Source: Terriglobia bacterium (GTDB lineage: Bacteria; Acidobacteriota; Terriglobia; Bryobacterales; Bryobacteraceae). From it: DNA of 64,000 nt. The stretch is taken from NCBI GenBank assembly GCA_020073445.1, contig JAIQFE010000008.1, forward strand, positions 109,200-173,199, in the 5' to 3' direction. Shown here one piece after another: positions 43,432 through 58,747 of the stretch (position 1 is its first letter; every line of letters begins with the position of its first letter). The notes below the pieces were generated by a model that was given only the letters and a program-made list of their open reading frames with translations, searched no databases and had not been told where the DNA came from. The translations under genes were made by a program, and so were the position numbers.

Positions 43432-43506
43432 CGAAGTTGTATTCACTATTGTACGGGTTCGCCTGGCTGGCCTCTCTCGAAAGGTGTGAAAGAGTTCACC
43501 GTTGCC

Positions 43507-43535
43507 TTGACGCCGACCTCGCGCGGGTGTAGAGT
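43507..43535 (+). promoter_or_regulatory. Sigma-70-type promoter of the TonB-dependent receptor
   Basis: TTGACG (43507-43512), a 17-base spacer and TAGAGT (43530-43535) form a good -35/-10 pair about 60 bases upstream of the receptor ATG. AAGGGGG (43581-43587) is the likely ribosome-binding site. Confidence 0.6.
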
Positions 43536-43595
43536 TACTTCCCAGTGGTTAATGCGGATGTGGGTCGTCCGCTTTCGTCCCAAGGGGGCTAGGTG

Positions 43596-46500
43596 ATGAG
43601 GGTTCTGTCTCTTTCGATTTGTGGTTTCTTGCTCGCGGTGTGCGCGTTTGCCCAGAGCGATCGCGGAACGATCACGGGCACGGTTGCCGATCCGGCCGGA
43701 GCCGTGGTCGCCAATGCGCCGATTCAGGCCAAGAACGTAAATACCGGCGTCGAGTATGCCAGCGCCACGTCGACCACCGGCAACTACACCCTGGCCCAGT
43801 TGCCGCCCGGCGAATATCAGGTCACCGTCACAGTTCCGGGCTTCAAAAAATACACCCGTTCCGGGCTGACCGTGGAACTGGCGCAGACCTTGCGTATCGA
43901 TATCACCCTGGAAGTGGGCTCGGCCACCGAGTCAGTCACGGTGACGGAATCCGCATCGCTCCTGAGAACGGAAAGCGGCGAACTGGCCCACAATGTCGAT
44001 TTGAAGAAGATGGACGAGCTTCCGGTGCTCGGTATCGGTGGCACCCTTTCGGGAAGCGCTGGTATCCGGAATCCGTACAACATGGTGCTGGTAATCCCCG
44101 GCGTGAACTACATCCCCAATTCACTGGTGCGCATTAACGGCACGCCGGCCAATTCCCAATCCTTCCGGATCGAGGGTCAGGATGCCTCCAACACCGGGAC
44201 TCCCGGCGTTGCCCAGCAGACCCAGCCCAGCGTGGATGCGATCCAGGAGACCGCGATTCAAACCAGCAACTACGCCGCGGAATATGGGCAGGTGGGCGGC
44301 GGCATGTTCAATGTCACCATGCGGTCGGGCGCCAACCAGTTCCATGGAAGCGCCTACGACTACTTCGTGAACGAAATCTTCAACGCCGGCAACCCCTTCG
44401 TGACTGGCGATTCACGCGGCAATCCTCGGGCTCGCGCTCGCCGCAATGACTACGGCTTCACCGGCGGCGGACCCGTTTGGATTCCCAAGGTGTATGACGG
44501 CCACAACAAAACCTTTTTCTTCTTCAACTGGGAGCAGTTCCGCGAGCAGACCAAGGTCAACAACCAATTTCAAACCGTGCCGACCCCCTTATATCGAACT
44601 GGTGATTTGAGCCAGGCGATCCTTCCGAACGCGCGAGTGATCGGCAAGGATCCCCTCGGGAACACCATGCTGGAAGGCATGGTTTACGATCCGACCTCGA
44701 ACGCTACCGCAGCCAGCGGCCTGGTATACCGGACCCAGTTCCCGGGCAACAAAATTCCGGTATCCAGCTTCGATCCAGTGGCGGCAAAGATCCTCGCACT
44801 GTTTCCACAACCCAACGGACCCGGCGCCACCTCGCTGACCAACAACTACACCAATACCTACAACACAACGAGAGTCACCGAAATCCCGTCCCTCAAACTC
44901 GACCAGTCCATCGGATCCAAAGGGAAGTTGTCATTCTTCTGGCAGCGCACCAAAACCGCGAATCCCAACGGCAATACCATCTTCGGCCGATCTGACGGCC
45001 TGCCGGATCCGATTAGCGGAGTTCTGGGAACCTTCCAAACGGCGCCTCTGTACCGCCTCAACTACGACCACTCGCTCACACCCACGATACTGCTGCACTT
45101 CGGCGCCGGCTACCGGAGCAATTACTTCCTGGTTCCGTCCGTCACGACCACCGGCGAAATCACCAACTACAACGCCCTCACGCAACTCGGCCTGAAGGGC
45201 GGACTCGAGTACAAATGGTTCCCCACTATCACGGGTCTGCTCTCGACCAGCGGTGCCGGCGGCATGGTTGGCGTTGGCTCGGAAGCCGGGACCAATCAGA
45301 TTACGCAGAGCCCCTCCTTCAACACCAACGCCACTTGGATCAAGGGCAACCACACATTTAAATTCGGCGGGGAATTCCGCGTGGAAGGATACCCTCCGAT
45401 CGTGGACGGGAACACACTCGGGGTTTACAATTTCGCGGCGAATGAAACCGGCCAGCCGTTCCAGAACGTGGCGGTGAATGGCGCCAACGTGGGGCTCGGG
45501 TATGCCAGCTTCCTGCTGGGTCTGGCAGACAACATCAGCATCAGCCGTCCGACCACTCCTCGCATGGGCAAGACCCAGCTCGGGCTGTACTTCCAGGACT
45601 CGTGGAAGGTCACGCGTAAGCTCACGCTGGACTACGGCCTGCGCTACGACTACTCGACCTACCTGCAAGAATCGCACGGTCGCGCTCCGGAGTTCTCGCC
45701 TACCACTAAGAATCCCTCTATCGGCGGATATTTGGGAGCGGCGATCTTCGATGGCCACGGGGTAGGCGGGTGCAACTGCAACATCGCGCGCAATTATCCG
45801 CTGGCGTTTGGTCCGCGGCTCGGCGTGGCTTATCAGATCAACCCCAAGACCGTGTTTCGCGGCGGATTCGGTATTGTGTACTCCGGTACGGCGGCGAACA
45901 ACAACTCGGGGAGCGGATTGGCCGCCTCCAGCTCCGCCAATACCCAGACCAGTTTCGGCTTCCCGGTGACAACTTTGGCGCAAGGGTACCCGACCGCCTT
46001 TTATCCACCGGTCTGGCCGAATTTCAATCCGGGGCTGTATCCGACTTCCGCTCCGAACCCCGGACCGTTCCTCGGCGCTTTCATGGATCCCAACGCGGGA
46101 CGTCCCGCCCGGCAGTATCAATGGAGCGTTGGATTCCAGCGCGAGATCACCAAGGACATGGTGCTCGAAGCCAGCTACGTGGCGAATCGCGGCGTCTGGT
46201 GGCAGGCTCCGGCGCTGCTGAACCTGAATGCGATCACACCCGCGAGTCTGGCTGCCCGCGGTCTTGACATCACGAAGGCCGCTGACCAAACGCTGTTGAC
46301 CTCGTTGCTGAGTTCCGCGACGGCGGCGCAGCGCGGATTCAATTTTCCCCCGTATCCCGGCTTCCCGCTGGGCCAGACGGTAGCGCAAGCTTTGCGACCC
46401 TTCCCGCAGTTCAATGGCACGATTCCCGTGTATTGGGATCCGCTGGGCAAGAGCTGGTACGATTCGCTGCAAGCGAAAGTCACCAAGCGCCTCTCGCATG

Positions 46501-47288
46501 GCCTGTTCTTCTTCAGCACGTTCGCATGGTCCAAGGCGCTTAGCCAGGGAACCGAGATCGGCGAACCGAATCCCGGCACCACGGGCGGCGCAGTATTCAA
46601 CGACGTGTTCAACCGGGCGCAGAACAAGTACATCTCGGTGTATGACCGGCCGTTCGACTTCAACGTTTCGGTGACCTACACGACCCCCATCGTCAAATTC
46701 AACAAGGCTGTGTCCTGGGCTTTGCGGGATTGGACCTACGGCGCGGCCCTGGAATACGCCAGCGGCACTCCGCTGCAGGTGCCCAATGCCCAGAGCAACC
46801 TGAATAACTACCTGTTCCAAGGACCCAGCTTCGCCAATCGCGTGCCTGGCGTTCCGCTCTACACGGTGGACCTGAACTGCCACTGCTACGATCCCAACAA
46901 GACGTTCGTCTTAAATCCTGCCGCTTGGACCGACCCGCCCACGGGTCAGTTCGGAGCTTCTGCTGCCTACTACAGCGACTATCGCACGCAGCGTCGTCCG
47001 CGCGAGAACATGAATTTGGGCCGTACATGGCGGTTTAAGGAAGACCGGCTCAAGATCAGTGTGCGCGCCGAATTTACGAACGTGTTTAATCGCGCGTTCT
47101 GGGGCGACCCGAGCGGCACCGGGCTCACCAACGCCAAACTGCAGCAAGTGTATTTCACCTCCGGAGCCACCAACGGGAACACCAATACTGGCTTCGGCAA
47201 AGTGAGCACCACGGCCCCGAGCGCCTTTGGCAGCGTCTTCAACCTCCAGCCGCGGCAAGGCGTGGTGGTCGGCCGCTTCGAGTTCTAG
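43596..47288 (+). CDS. Oar-like TonB-dependent receptor with carboxypeptidase-regulatory N-domain
   Basis: 1,230 residues from ATG 43596 (the overlapping GTG at 43593 is also in frame). Signal peptide (RVLSLSICGFLLAVCAFAQ), then a CarboxypepD_reg-like beta-sandwich (about 22-110: GTITGTVADPAGAVVANAPI, GNYTLAQLPPGEYQVTV), a plug domain (about 115-260) and a long outer-membrane barrel rich in Tyr, Asn and Gly. It ends VVVGRFEF with a terminal Phe. This is the expanded Oar-type family typical of Acidobacteria, thought to import polymers or peptides; the substrate is unknown. Flanked by a clear promoter and a clear terminator, so monocistronic. Confidence 0.93.
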   Translation: MRVLSLSICGFLLAVCAFAQSDRGTITGTVADPAGAVVANAPIQAKNVNTGVEYASATSTTGNYTLAQLPPGEYQVTVTVPGFKKYTRSGLTVELAQTLRIDITLEVGSATESVTVTESASLLRTESGELAHNVDLKKMDELPVLGIGGTLSGSAGIRNPYNMVLVIPGVNYIPNSLVRINGTPANSQSFRIEGQDASNTGTPGVAQQTQPSVDAIQETAIQTSNYAAEYGQVGGGMFNVTMRSGANQFHGSAYDYFVNEIFNAGNPFVTGDSRGNPRARARRNDYGFTGGGPVWIPKVYDGHNKTFFFFNWEQFREQTKVNNQFQTVPTPLYRTGDLSQAILPNARVIGKDPLGNTMLEGMVYDPTSNATAASGLVYRTQFPGNKIPVSSFDPVAAKILALFPQPNGPGATSLTNNYTNTYNTTRVTEIPSLKLDQSIGSKGKLSFFWQRTKTANPNGNTIFGRSDGLPDPISGVLGTFQTAPLYRLNYDHSLTPTILLHFGAGYRSNYFLVPSVTTTGEITNYNALTQLGLKGGLEYKWFPTITGLLSTSGAGGMVGVGSEAGTNQITQSPSFNTNATWIKGNHTFKFGGEFRVEGYPPIVDGNTLGVYNFAANETGQPFQNVAVNGANVGLGYASFLLGLADNISISRPTTPRMGKTQLGLYFQDSWKVTRKLTLDYGLRYDYSTYLQESHGRAPEFSPTTKNPSIGGYLGAAIFDGHGVGGCNCNIARNYPLAFGPRLGVAYQINPKTVFRGGFGIVYSGTAANNNSGSGLAASSSANTQTSFGFPVTTLAQGYPTAFYPPVWPNFNPGLYPTSAPNPGPFLGAFMDPNAGRPARQYQWSVGFQREITKDMVLEASYVANRGVWWQAPALLNLNAITPASLAARGLDITKAADQTLLTSLLSSATAAQRGFNFPPYPGFPLGQTVAQALRPFPQFNGTIPVYWDPLGKSWYDSLQAKVTKRLSHGLFFFSTFAWSKALSQGTEIGEPNPGTTGGAVFNDVFNRAQNKYISVYDRPFDFNVSVTYTTPIVKFNKAVSWALRDWTYGAALEYASGTPLQVPNAQSNLNNYLFQGPSFANRVPGVPLYTVDLNCHCYDPNKTFVLNPAAWTDPPTGQFGASAAYYSDYRTQRRPRENMNLGRTWRFKEDRLKISVRAEFTNVFNRAFWGDPSGTGLTNAKLQQVYFTSGATNGNTNTGFGKVSTTAPSAFGSVFNLQPRQGVVVGRFEF

Positions 47289-47309
47289 CACTTAACGTAC
47301 AAAACGAAG

Positions 47310-47346
47310 AGGGCAGGCGATCAACCAAGATCGCCTGCCCTTTTTC
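47310..47346 (+). terminator. Rho-independent terminator after the TonB-dependent receptor
   Basis: AGGGCAGGCGATC (47310-47322), loop AACCAA, GATCGCCTGCCCT (47329-47341), then a run of T. The perfect 13-base stem makes it a textbook terminator. Its GGCAGGCGATC core is shared with the palindromes at 49954-50014. The rest of the gap to the next gene (47347-47503) holds no convincing RNA gene. Confidence 0.9.
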
Positions 47347-47503
47347 TTTGCTCGCGTAGATTCTTCCTGCCCGACGATGTTCGTTATTGGGATTCGAACG
47401 GCTTCCGGGAACAAATCGAAACGTGGCACGTCCTTATCTTGTATCGTCGTAACCCTTAGCTCGACTCGACGTATTAAGAACTGCGTTGCTAGGGAGGATC
47501 GTC

Positions 47504-49939
47504 ATGTCATCACTTGGGCAAAACCTGCGATATGCCGTCAGGACGCTACGCAGTAGCCCTGGATTCAGCGCGGTAGCGATTCTGACGCTGGCCCTAGGCA
47601 TCGGCGCTAACACTGCGATCTTCAGCTTCGTCGATGGCGTGCTGCTAAAACCCCTTCCCTATCCCGAGCCGGATCGTATTGTGCGCGTACTCGAGAAACC
47701 TCCCCAGGGTGAGCGGAATGGGATTTCGACCCTCAACTTTCTGGACTGGCAGAAGGACAATTCCGTTTTCGACTATATGTCGGCCATGACCGGCGGCGGA
47801 GCAACCCTGGGCGGTGTAGCCGAGCCCGTCCAGTTGCGCGGCGGACGCGTCTCGGCCCGCTATTTCGATATCTACGGCATTAAGGCCGCTCTGGGCCGGA
47901 CGTTTCTTCCTGGGGAAGACCAACCCGGCAAGAACAAGGTCGTCATTCTGAGCAATGCCTTGTGGGTGACCCAGTTTGGTGCCCAGAAGGATATCGTGGG
48001 CAAATCGATCCTGCTGGACAACGAGTCCCACATGGTCATAGGCATTTTGCCGTCGGGCGGCGCCTTCGATCGGGCGTCCAACCAGATTTGGCGGCCCCTG
48101 GCCTTTGAGCAATCCAACATGACGCGCAATTTCCACTGGATGACATCGTATGCGAGGCTCAAGCCCGGCGTGAGCCTGCAACAGGCCAAAGCCGACATGG
48201 ACGCGATCGGGAAGCGCATCGAGCACGATTTCCCCGATTCCAACAAAGGGTGGGGCGTGATTGTAGAACGCTATGCGGATACGCTCATTGCACCCGAACT
48301 TCGCTCGGCGCTGCTGGTGCTGTTAATCGCCACCGGACTGGTCTTGCTGATCGGATGCGCGAATCTGGCCAATCTGGCGCTGGTGAGGGGAGTCGCACGC
48401 GAACGGGAGGTCGCGGTTCGGGCTTCGCTAGGGGCCCGGCGGTGGCAGCTGATTCGCCAGTTCCTGACCGAGACGGTGTTGCTTTCGATTATCGGCGGCC
48501 TGATGGGAATCGCCGTCGGCTACGGCCTGCTGCGATGGCTGCAAACGCAGATTCCGCCTTTCTCCTTCGCGCGGGAAGTGGCCGTCACCATGGATCTTCG
48601 CGTGCTCCTCTTCGCGATGGCGATCGCCGTATTCACGGGTGTTTTGTTCGGGCTGGCTCCGGCGATGCAAGTGACCTCGCCGAATTTGGCGAATTCGATG
48701 AAGGACGGCGGTCGCGGAGCCAGCTCAGGAGGCTCGCGGCGGCGCCTGCGCGACGCCCTGGTGGTGGTCGAGGTATCGCTGGCGTTCATCCTGCTGGTCG
48801 GCTCGGGATTGATGATGCGCACTTTCTTCGGCCTGATGAACGCCGAGAGCGGATTTGACGCCACCAATACCGTCACGGTGGGGATGCCGATGCCTCAGCA
48901 GCGATTCCCCGATCCTCTGCAGCTCAACGCGTATCTCCGGGAGGTTCGGGCAGCTGTGGAGGCCGTGCCGGGCGTAGTCGAAACCGCGCTCTCCTGCGCT
49001 CCACCGATGCAGGGAACGTGCTATGGAATGCCGATGCTGGTTGCCGGCAGGCCCATGGTGGACCGGTCCAAGCGGGATGGAGGTTTCTACAAGATCGTAA
49101 GCCCGTCCTACTTCACCGCCATGCGGTTGAAGCTGATCAAAGGGAGGGCGCTCTCGGATCGCGATACGAAAGGTTCCACACCGGTGCTGGTGATCAATGA
49201 TCGGCTGGCGAAGAGGTACTTCCCGAACGAAGAGCCGCTCGGCAAGCACATTCTGATCCAGGAGATCATCCCGGGCAAGACCGCGTTGGGCAATGAAATC
49301 TCCTGGGAAGTGGTGGGCGTGGTGGCCAGCGAGAAGATCGGCGGACCCCGGGACGACCAAAGCGCGGGAGTGTATGTTTCCAACGAACAGACGCCGGCTT
49401 ACGGGATGACGCTGATCGTGCGTGCGAAGCTCGATCCTCTGTCGCTTGCCAATGCGATCAGCGCCGCCGTTCACAGCGTCAGTAAGGACCAGGCGCTGGG
49501 AGACTTTCGCACGGTCGACCAGATCAAGGAACAGGCGTTGGCCGGAAACCGGCTGCAGGCTACGCTCATGGGAATATTCGCGAGTGTCGCGCTGCTGCTC
49601 GCCGCGCTGGGCATCTATGGCGTGATTTCCTATTCGGTGGAGCAGCGAACGCACGAACTGGGAATTCGCGCGGCTCTGGGAGCATCCAAACAGAATCTGC
49701 TCGGGCTGGTGCTGCTGCGCGGGTTGGCTCTCACCGGAATCGGTTTGGCGATCGGGCTGGCAGGATCACTGGCGGTGACCCGGCAAATGAAGAGTATATT
49801 GTTCGGCGTGGGCGCGCAGGACCCGGCGACCATGATCGGGGTCGCGGCAATCCTGGCGGCCGTGGCGGTGACGGCCTGCTACATTCCGTCGCGCCGCGCG
49901 ACCAAGGCAGATCCGATGGTCGCCCTGCGATACGAATAG
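47504..49939 (+). CDS. ADOP-family MacB-like ABC transporter permease
   Basis: 811 residues from ATG 47504 (GGGAGG upstream; a shorter in-frame start at 47486 precedes it). The N-terminal [48 protein letters not shown] is the hallmark of the acidobacterial 'ADOP' permeases. There are two MacB/FtsX units: a periplasmic MacB_PCD domain (about 45-270), TM pairs around 295-420 ([30 protein letters not shown]), a second periplasmic domain, and C-terminal TMs with [23 protein letters not shown]. It lacks an ATPase, which must be supplied elsewhere. It may export peptides or small molecules, or act as a mechanotransmitter. Confidence 0.92.
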   Translation: MSSLGQNLRYAVRTLRSSPGFSAVAILTLALGIGANTAIFSFVDGVLLKPLPYPEPDRIVRVLEKPPQGERNGISTLNFLDWQKDNSVFDYMSAMTGGGATLGGVAEPVQLRGGRVSARYFDIYGIKAALGRTFLPGEDQPGKNKVVILSNALWVTQFGAQKDIVGKSILLDNESHMVIGILPSGGAFDRASNQIWRPLAFEQSNMTRNFHWMTSYARLKPGVSLQQAKADMDAIGKRIEHDFPDSNKGWGVIVERYADTLIAPELRSALLVLLIATGLVLLIGCANLANLALVRGVAREREVAVRASLGARRWQLIRQFLTETVLLSIIGGLMGIAVGYGLLRWLQTQIPPFSFAREVAVTMDLRVLLFAMAIAVFTGVLFGLAPAMQVTSPNLANSMKDGGRGASSGGSRRRLRDALVVVEVSLAFILLVGSGLMMRTFFGLMNAESGFDATNTVTVGMPMPQQRFPDPLQLNAYLREVRAAVEAVPGVVETALSCAPPMQGTCYGMPMLVAGRPMVDRSKRDGGFYKIVSPSYFTAMRLKLIKGRALSDRDTKGSTPVLVINDRLAKRYFPNEEPLGKHILIQEIIPGKTALGNEISWEVVGVVASEKIGGPRDDQSAGVYVSNEQTPAYGMTLIVRAKLDPLSLANAISAAVHSVSKDQALGDFRTVDQIKEQALAGNRLQATLMGIFASVALLLAALGIYGVISYSVEQRTHELGIRAALGASKQNLLGLVLLRGLALTGIGLAIGLAGSLAVTRQMKSILFGVGAQDPATMIGVAAILAAVAVTACYIPSRRATKADPMVALRYE

Positions 49940-49953
49940 TGCCGTTTACAGGA

Positions 49954-50014
49954 GACAGGCAACAAGATTGCCTGTCCTACTTCTGAGGTGGGGCAGGCGA
50001 TCTTGTCGCCTGCC
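49954..50014. repeat. Two related palindromes of the AGGCRA family
   Basis: GACAGGCAA-CAAGA-TTGCCTGTC (49954-49976) and GGCAGGCGA-TCTTG-TCGCCTGCC (49992-50014). The second, reverse-complemented, is the first with a few transitions; even the loop matches (CAAGA). They lie between the convergent ADOP and rho genes and may work as a bidirectional terminator. They resemble the terminator stem at 47310. Confidence 0.8.
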
Positions 50015-50021
50015 AACCAAA

Positions 50022-51713
<1,692 letters not shown>

Positions 51714-52217
51714 TCGAGCAGTTCCCCGGTGTAGTTCTTCCGGATCGCGCTCTGGCTTTGATGCCTTTCTTTCTGAGTCTTGAGCTTGTCAATTTTGGTA
51801 ACAACTACCATGAAGGGGCGCTTGTGGAACTCGAGCCAGTCCCGCAATTCGACATCCTTCTCCATCCATCCGCGCCTGGCATCCAGCAGAATCACCGTCA
51901 GCTTCAGGGCGCTTCGTCCGAGCATGTACTGCTCGATCAGTTCCTTCCACTTCTTACGGACTTCCTGGGGGACTTTTGCGAATCCATATCCTGGCAGATC
52001 GACGAACCGAAAGCCTTCGTCTACCTGATAGAAGTTGATCAACTGCGTACGGCCGGGCCAGGAACTGGTTTTTGCCAGTCCTTCGGCTCCCACCAGCGCA
52101 TTCAGCAGGCTGGATTTGCCGACATTACTGCGGCCCAGAAAAGCAATTTCCGGGTCCGTCTCCAGAGGAAACTGCTCCGGTCTGGCTGCACTTATTATAA
52201 ACTGGGCGGCCATTGTC

Positions 52218-52281
52218 AGGGGCCAGGGGTCAGAGACCAGCGGCCAGGCCGGAGCATTTACTGGCTCCTGGCGTCTGGCCC

Positions 52282-52283
<2 letters not shown>
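52218..52283. repeat. Palindromic element between lon and engB
   Basis: AGGGGCCAG (52218-52226) and CTGGCCCCT (52275-52283) are exact inverted repeats. Inside are further GGCCAGG/CCTGG and GGTC/GACC units (GGGGTCAGAGACCAG), so a branched hairpin can form. The right arm runs into the lon stop codon. A third repeat family, different from GGGGACAG and AGGCRA. Confidence 0.65.
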
Positions 52284-54707
<2,424 letters not shown>

Positions 54708-54711
<4 letters not shown>

Positions 54712-55991
54712 CCTGCCTTTTCCAACAGAGCCATGTTAATCTTCTGCGTCATGACCATTTCTTTGGTCACCAGGAACTCGCGAACTTTCTTATACGACGG
54801 CAAGTAGTACATCAGGTCGAGCATCAGATCCTCCAGGATCATCCGCAACCCGCGCGCGCCGACCTTGCGCTCCATCGCCAATTGCGCGATAGCGTCCAGA
54901 GCGTCGTCGCTGAACTTCAGCCGCACGTTTTCGAACTCGAACAGCTTCTGATACTGCTTAATGATCGCGTTCTTGGGCTTGGTCAGAATCTGAACCAAGG
55001 CATCCTTGCTCAAGTCTTCGAGTACGGCGACTACCGGGAGCCGGCCGATGAACTCGGGAATAAACCCACCCTTAATTAGGTCGACGGGCTGGACCTGTTC
55101 CAACATAGTCACGTCGCGGCGGCCGGAGCTGCCGGGGCGACGGGAGGAGGTGGCCGCAGCCGAGTCGTCCCCGCTGTTCGAAAACCCGATAGTCCGGGTC
55201 CCCACGCGGCGGGCGATGGTCTTTTCCAGGCCAATGAAGGCTCCCCCGCAGATGAACAGGATATTGGTCGTGTCCACCGGGGTGAATTCCTGATGCGGAT
55301 GCTTGCGGCCGCCCTGCGGCGGCACGTTGGCGACCGTGCCTTCCAGGATCTTCAGCAGCGCCTGCTGGACCCCTTCTCCGGAGACGTCACGGGTAATGGA
55401 CGGGTTCTCGTCCTTGCGCCCGATCTTGTCGATTTCGTCAATATAAATAATGCCTTGCTGGCAGCGCTGGACATCCCAATCGGCGTTCTGGAGCAGCCGG
55501 AGGATGATGTTCTCGACGTCTTCGCCGACATACCCGGCTTCGGTCAGCGTGGTGGCGTCCACGATGGCGAACGGCACATCCAGGATCCGCGCCAGGGTCT
55601 GGGCCAGGAGGGTCTTGCCGGTCCCGGTGGGCCCGATCAGCAGGATGTTGGACTTGGACAGCTCCACCTCGCCGGTGCGCTGCTTGTTCATCTGGATGCG
55701 CTTGTAGTGGTTGTAGACGGCCACGGCCAGTTTCTTCTTCGTGGCGTCCTGGCCGATCACGTACTGATCCAGGTATTCCTTTAGTTCCAACGGCTTGGGA
55801 AGCTTATGGGGCGCGCCATACTGCTGCTCATTGCGGTCGTCCTCGAGGATCGAGTTACAGACGGCAATGCACTCATCGCAAATGTAGGCGCGTGGGTAAT
55901 CCGAGGGGGAGGAGATCAGCTTACCAACAACATCTTGACTCTTGTGGCAAAAAGAACAACGTAGGGAATCGTCGGAGCCGGCACGCTTCAC
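54708..55991 (-). CDS. clpX: ATP-dependent Clp protease ATP-binding subunit ClpX
   Basis: 427 residues from GTG 55991, chosen because AGGAG lies five bases upstream and the length is canonical; the frame is open for 33 more codons. The N-terminal zinc-binding domain is CSFCHKSQ...CDEC. The AAA+ domain has [39 protein letters not shown] and [11 protein letters not shown]. Residues about 280-300 carry a Ser/Arg/Gly-rich insertion ([12 protein letters not shown]). It unfolds substrates for ClpP, but no clpP or tig is next to it. Heads a clpX-lon-engB-rho series. Confidence 0.96.
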
Positions 55992-56105
55992 GGGATCTCC
56001 TGCACCAAAGGGATTGAAGTCTCGTACGCTCCCAGTATACCCGACTTTCCAGGTCCGGCATGCCCGGCGCCTACAATTCTGTTTCGACAACGTACAATCA
56101 ACACT

Positions 56106-58745
56106 ATGGCCGGTCGGAGGAACCTATATCTAACCCTGGCATTGGTGTTTGCCGGAGTCGCCGCCGCCGTCACCCCTCCTAAGGACGCCCTCGGCTTCAA
56201 CCTGGGCGACGATTACCAGGTCGCCAACTACACCCAGCTCGAATCGTACTGGAAAAAGCTGGCTTCGGAATCGGACCGGATGAAGCTGGTGGACATTGGA
56301 GCCACGGGCGAGGGCCGCAGGCAATACATGGCGATCGTCAGCTCACCCGAGAACCTCAAGAATCTCGACCGTTACAAGGACATTTCGCGGCGACTGGCCC
56401 TCGCAGAGGGCCTTACAGACGACCAGGCCCGTGCTCTGGCGCGCCAAGGCAGAGCCGTGGTCTGGATCGACGGCGGCCTGCATGCGAACGAAACCGTCGG
56501 CTCGCAGCAGTTGATGGAAATGGTCTACCAGATGGTCAGCCGCGACGACCCGGAAACCATGCGGCTGCTGGACGACACGATCCAACTCTACGTGCAGGCG
56601 AATCCCGACGGCCAGGAGCTGGTCGCCAACTGGTATATGCGCGAGGCGGATCCGGCTAAGCGCAATCTCAACGGAGTGCCGCGCCTGTACAACAAGTACA
56701 TCGGCCATGACGACAATCGCGACTTCTTCCTGTCGGCCATGCCCGAAACCACCAACATGAACCGGCAGCTGTTTCTGGAGTGGTTTCCGCAGATCGTCTA
56801 TAACCACCACCAGACCGGCCCCGCGGGCGCGGTGGTGTTCATCCCACCGTTTCGCGATCCCTTCAACTACAACCTGGATCCGTTGATCCCGCTCGGCATC
56901 GAGATGGTGGGGTCGGCCATGCATAGCCGCCTGGTGGAGGAAGGCAAGGGCGGATCGGCCATGCGCGGCGGCTCGAACTATTCCAGCTGGTGGAACGGCG
57001 GCCTGCGCACGATTTCGTACTTCCACAATATGATCGGGATCCTGACGGAGATCGTCGGCGGCCCGACGCCCATCGATATTCCGCTGGTTCCCGATAAGCA
57101 ACTGCCGCAGGGCGACGAGCCTCTGCCGATCGCGCCGCAGCGCTGGCATTATCGCCAGTCGATCGACTACGACATCAGTCAGAACCGAGCCGTTTTGGAC
57201 TATGCTTCGCGCTACCGCGAGACGCTGCTGTTCAACATCTACCGGATGGGCAAGAACTCGATCGAAAAGGGCAGCCAGGATAGCTGGACGATTACGCCCA
57301 GACGGATCGAGGCGCTTCGGACCACCGCCGCCAAGCAGTCGACGTCCTTCGGCGGCAACATCGCCCCGGCGCTGTACGACACGGTGCTGCACGACCCGCA
57401 ATATCGTGATCCGCGAGCTTACATCATTCCCTCGAATCAGGATGATTTCCCGACGGCGGTTCAGTTCGTCAACGCACTGCTGAAGACGGGGATCACCGTG
57501 CTTCGGTCGAACGCGGAGTTTCAGGCGGCGGGCAAGACATATCCCGCGGGTTCGTTTGTAGTGAAGACGGCGCAAGCGTTCCGTCCGCATGTGCTCGATA
57601 TGTTCGAGCCGCAGGATCATCCGAACGATTTTCGTTATCCCGGCGGGCCGCCGGTGCCTCCCTACGACATCGCGGGGTGGACTCTGGCACTGCAGATGGG
57701 AATCAAGTACGACCGCATTTACGATGGGTTCGATGGCCCCTTCGCGAAGGTGAGCGGTGTGCTGGCTCCGCCTGCTGGGTTGATACAGGGGTTGATTCAG
57801 GGACCGGCCAAGCCAGCCGGATACTTGATCAGCCACCGCATCAACAACTCGTTCACTCTGGTGAATCGCCTGTTGAAGTCGGGCAGCGAGGTGTACTGGC
57901 TGAAACGCGATGGGACCATCTGGGTCCCGGTCAGTTCAACTGTTCGGTCGATTCTGGAGAAAGGCGCAGCCGAGCTCGGCGTGCCGATCGAATCTTCGGC
58001 CACGCAACCACCTGGCGCCGACTTGATCAAGCTCCGGCCGCTTCGCATCGGACTCTATGACCAGTACGGCGGTCTCGCTCCATCGGGCTGGACCCGCTGG
58101 CTCTTCGAACAATTCGAGTTTCCGTTCGAGGTGGTGTACCCGCAAACGCTCGACAAGGGCGATCTCAAGAGCAAATATGACGTGCTGGTGCTTACCGACG
58201 AAGCATTCCGCAAGGGCGCCGGCGGATTTCAGCCCCGCGCCGACAGCATACCGGCAGAATACCGGGCCCGGCTGGGGCGCATCACGGAAGACAAGACCAT
58301 TCCTCAGCTCAAGCAATTCGTGCAGGCCGGGGGATCGCTGGTCACGATCGGCAGCTCCACTGGTCTGGCGGAGTTGCTCGGTGTGCCGGTGAGCAATCCA
58401 CTGGCGGGACTCTCTCGCGAGCAGTTTTATGTGCCGGGATCGTTGTTACGCGCGACCGTCGATATCACCAATCCGCTGGCGTTCGGCATGGCACCGGAAG
58501 CGATTGTGGTCTTCGACAACAGTCCTGTGTTCAAGTTGTCGGGCGAGGCGCAGAAGGTCGCGTGGTTCGGCGGACGCGAAACGCTCGCGAGCGGGTGGGC
58601 CTGGGGACAAGAGCGTCTGGAGGGGTTGACCGCGGTCGCCGAGGCGAAGGTGGGCGCGGGTCGAGTGGTGCTGCTAGGTCCCGAGGTCGCGTTTCGCGGG
58701 CAGCCGCACGGGACGTTCAAGCTCCTGTTCAACGCGCTGTATTAG
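56106..58745 (+). CDS. Secreted M14-family zinc carboxypeptidase
   Basis: 879 residues. Signal peptide ([21 protein letters not shown]), then the M14 domain (about 50-330). Its zinc motif is [15 protein letters not shown] (His and Glu), with a His in NHHQTGP and the catalytic Glu in ILTEIVGG. Long C-terminal beta-rich and alpha/beta regions follow (a GATase-like segment around [17 protein letters not shown] and LVLTDEAF), common in the large bacterial M14 proteins of Acidobacteria and Bacteroidetes. It removes C-terminal residues from peptides in the periplasm. Divergent from clpX across 114 bases. Confidence 0.9.
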   Translation: MAGRRNLYLTLALVFAGVAAAVTPPKDALGFNLGDDYQVANYTQLESYWKKLASESDRMKLVDIGATGEGRRQYMAIVSSPENLKNLDRYKDISRRLALAEGLTDDQARALARQGRAVVWIDGGLHANETVGSQQLMEMVYQMVSRDDPETMRLLDDTIQLYVQANPDGQELVANWYMREADPAKRNLNGVPRLYNKYIGHDDNRDFFLSAMPETTNMNRQLFLEWFPQIVYNHHQTGPAGAVVFIPPFRDPFNYNLDPLIPLGIEMVGSAMHSRLVEEGKGGSAMRGGSNYSSWWNGGLRTISYFHNMIGILTEIVGGPTPIDIPLVPDKQLPQGDEPLPIAPQRWHYRQSIDYDISQNRAVLDYASRYRETLLFNIYRMGKNSIEKGSQDSWTITPRRIEALRTTAAKQSTSFGGNIAPALYDTVLHDPQYRDPRAYIIPSNQDDFPTAVQFVNALLKTGITVLRSNAEFQAAGKTYPAGSFVVKTAQAFRPHVLDMFEPQDHPNDFRYPGGPPVPPYDIAGWTLALQMGIKYDRIYDGFDGPFAKVSGVLAPPAGLIQGLIQGPAKPAGYLISHRINNSFTLVNRLLKSGSEVYWLKRDGTIWVPVSSTVRSILEKGAAELGVPIESSATQPPGADLIKLRPLRIGLYDQYGGLAPSGWTRWLFEQFEFPFEVVYPQTLDKGDLKSKYDVLVLTDEAFRKGAGGFQPRADSIPAEYRARLGRITEDKTIPQLKQFVQAGGSLVTIGSSTGLAELLGVPVSNPLAGLSREQFYVPGSLLRATVDITNPLAFGMAPEAIVVFDNSPVFKLSGEAQKVAWFGGRETLASGWAWGQERLEGLTAVAEAKVGAGRVVLLGPEVAFRGQPHGTFKLLFNALY

Positions 58746-58747
58746 GT

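Noticed and set aside
44931..46883. 650-residue open frame antisense to the TonB-dependent receptor.
   Set aside because: Arg/Gly/Ala-rich composition without domains, fully inside a well-supported gene; a high-GC shadow.
47385..47410. GGGATTCGAACGG resembling the T-arm of a tRNA on the minus strand.
   Set aside because: The flanking bases do not form a 5-bp T-stem, and no acceptor, D or anticodon arms are present.
47424..47438. TGGCACG-N4-TATC upstream of the ADOP permease, like a sigma-54 -24/-12 promoter (rpoN is in the window).
   Set aside because: The GG at -24 is present but the required GC at -12 is TC, and no activator gene or binding sites are nearby.
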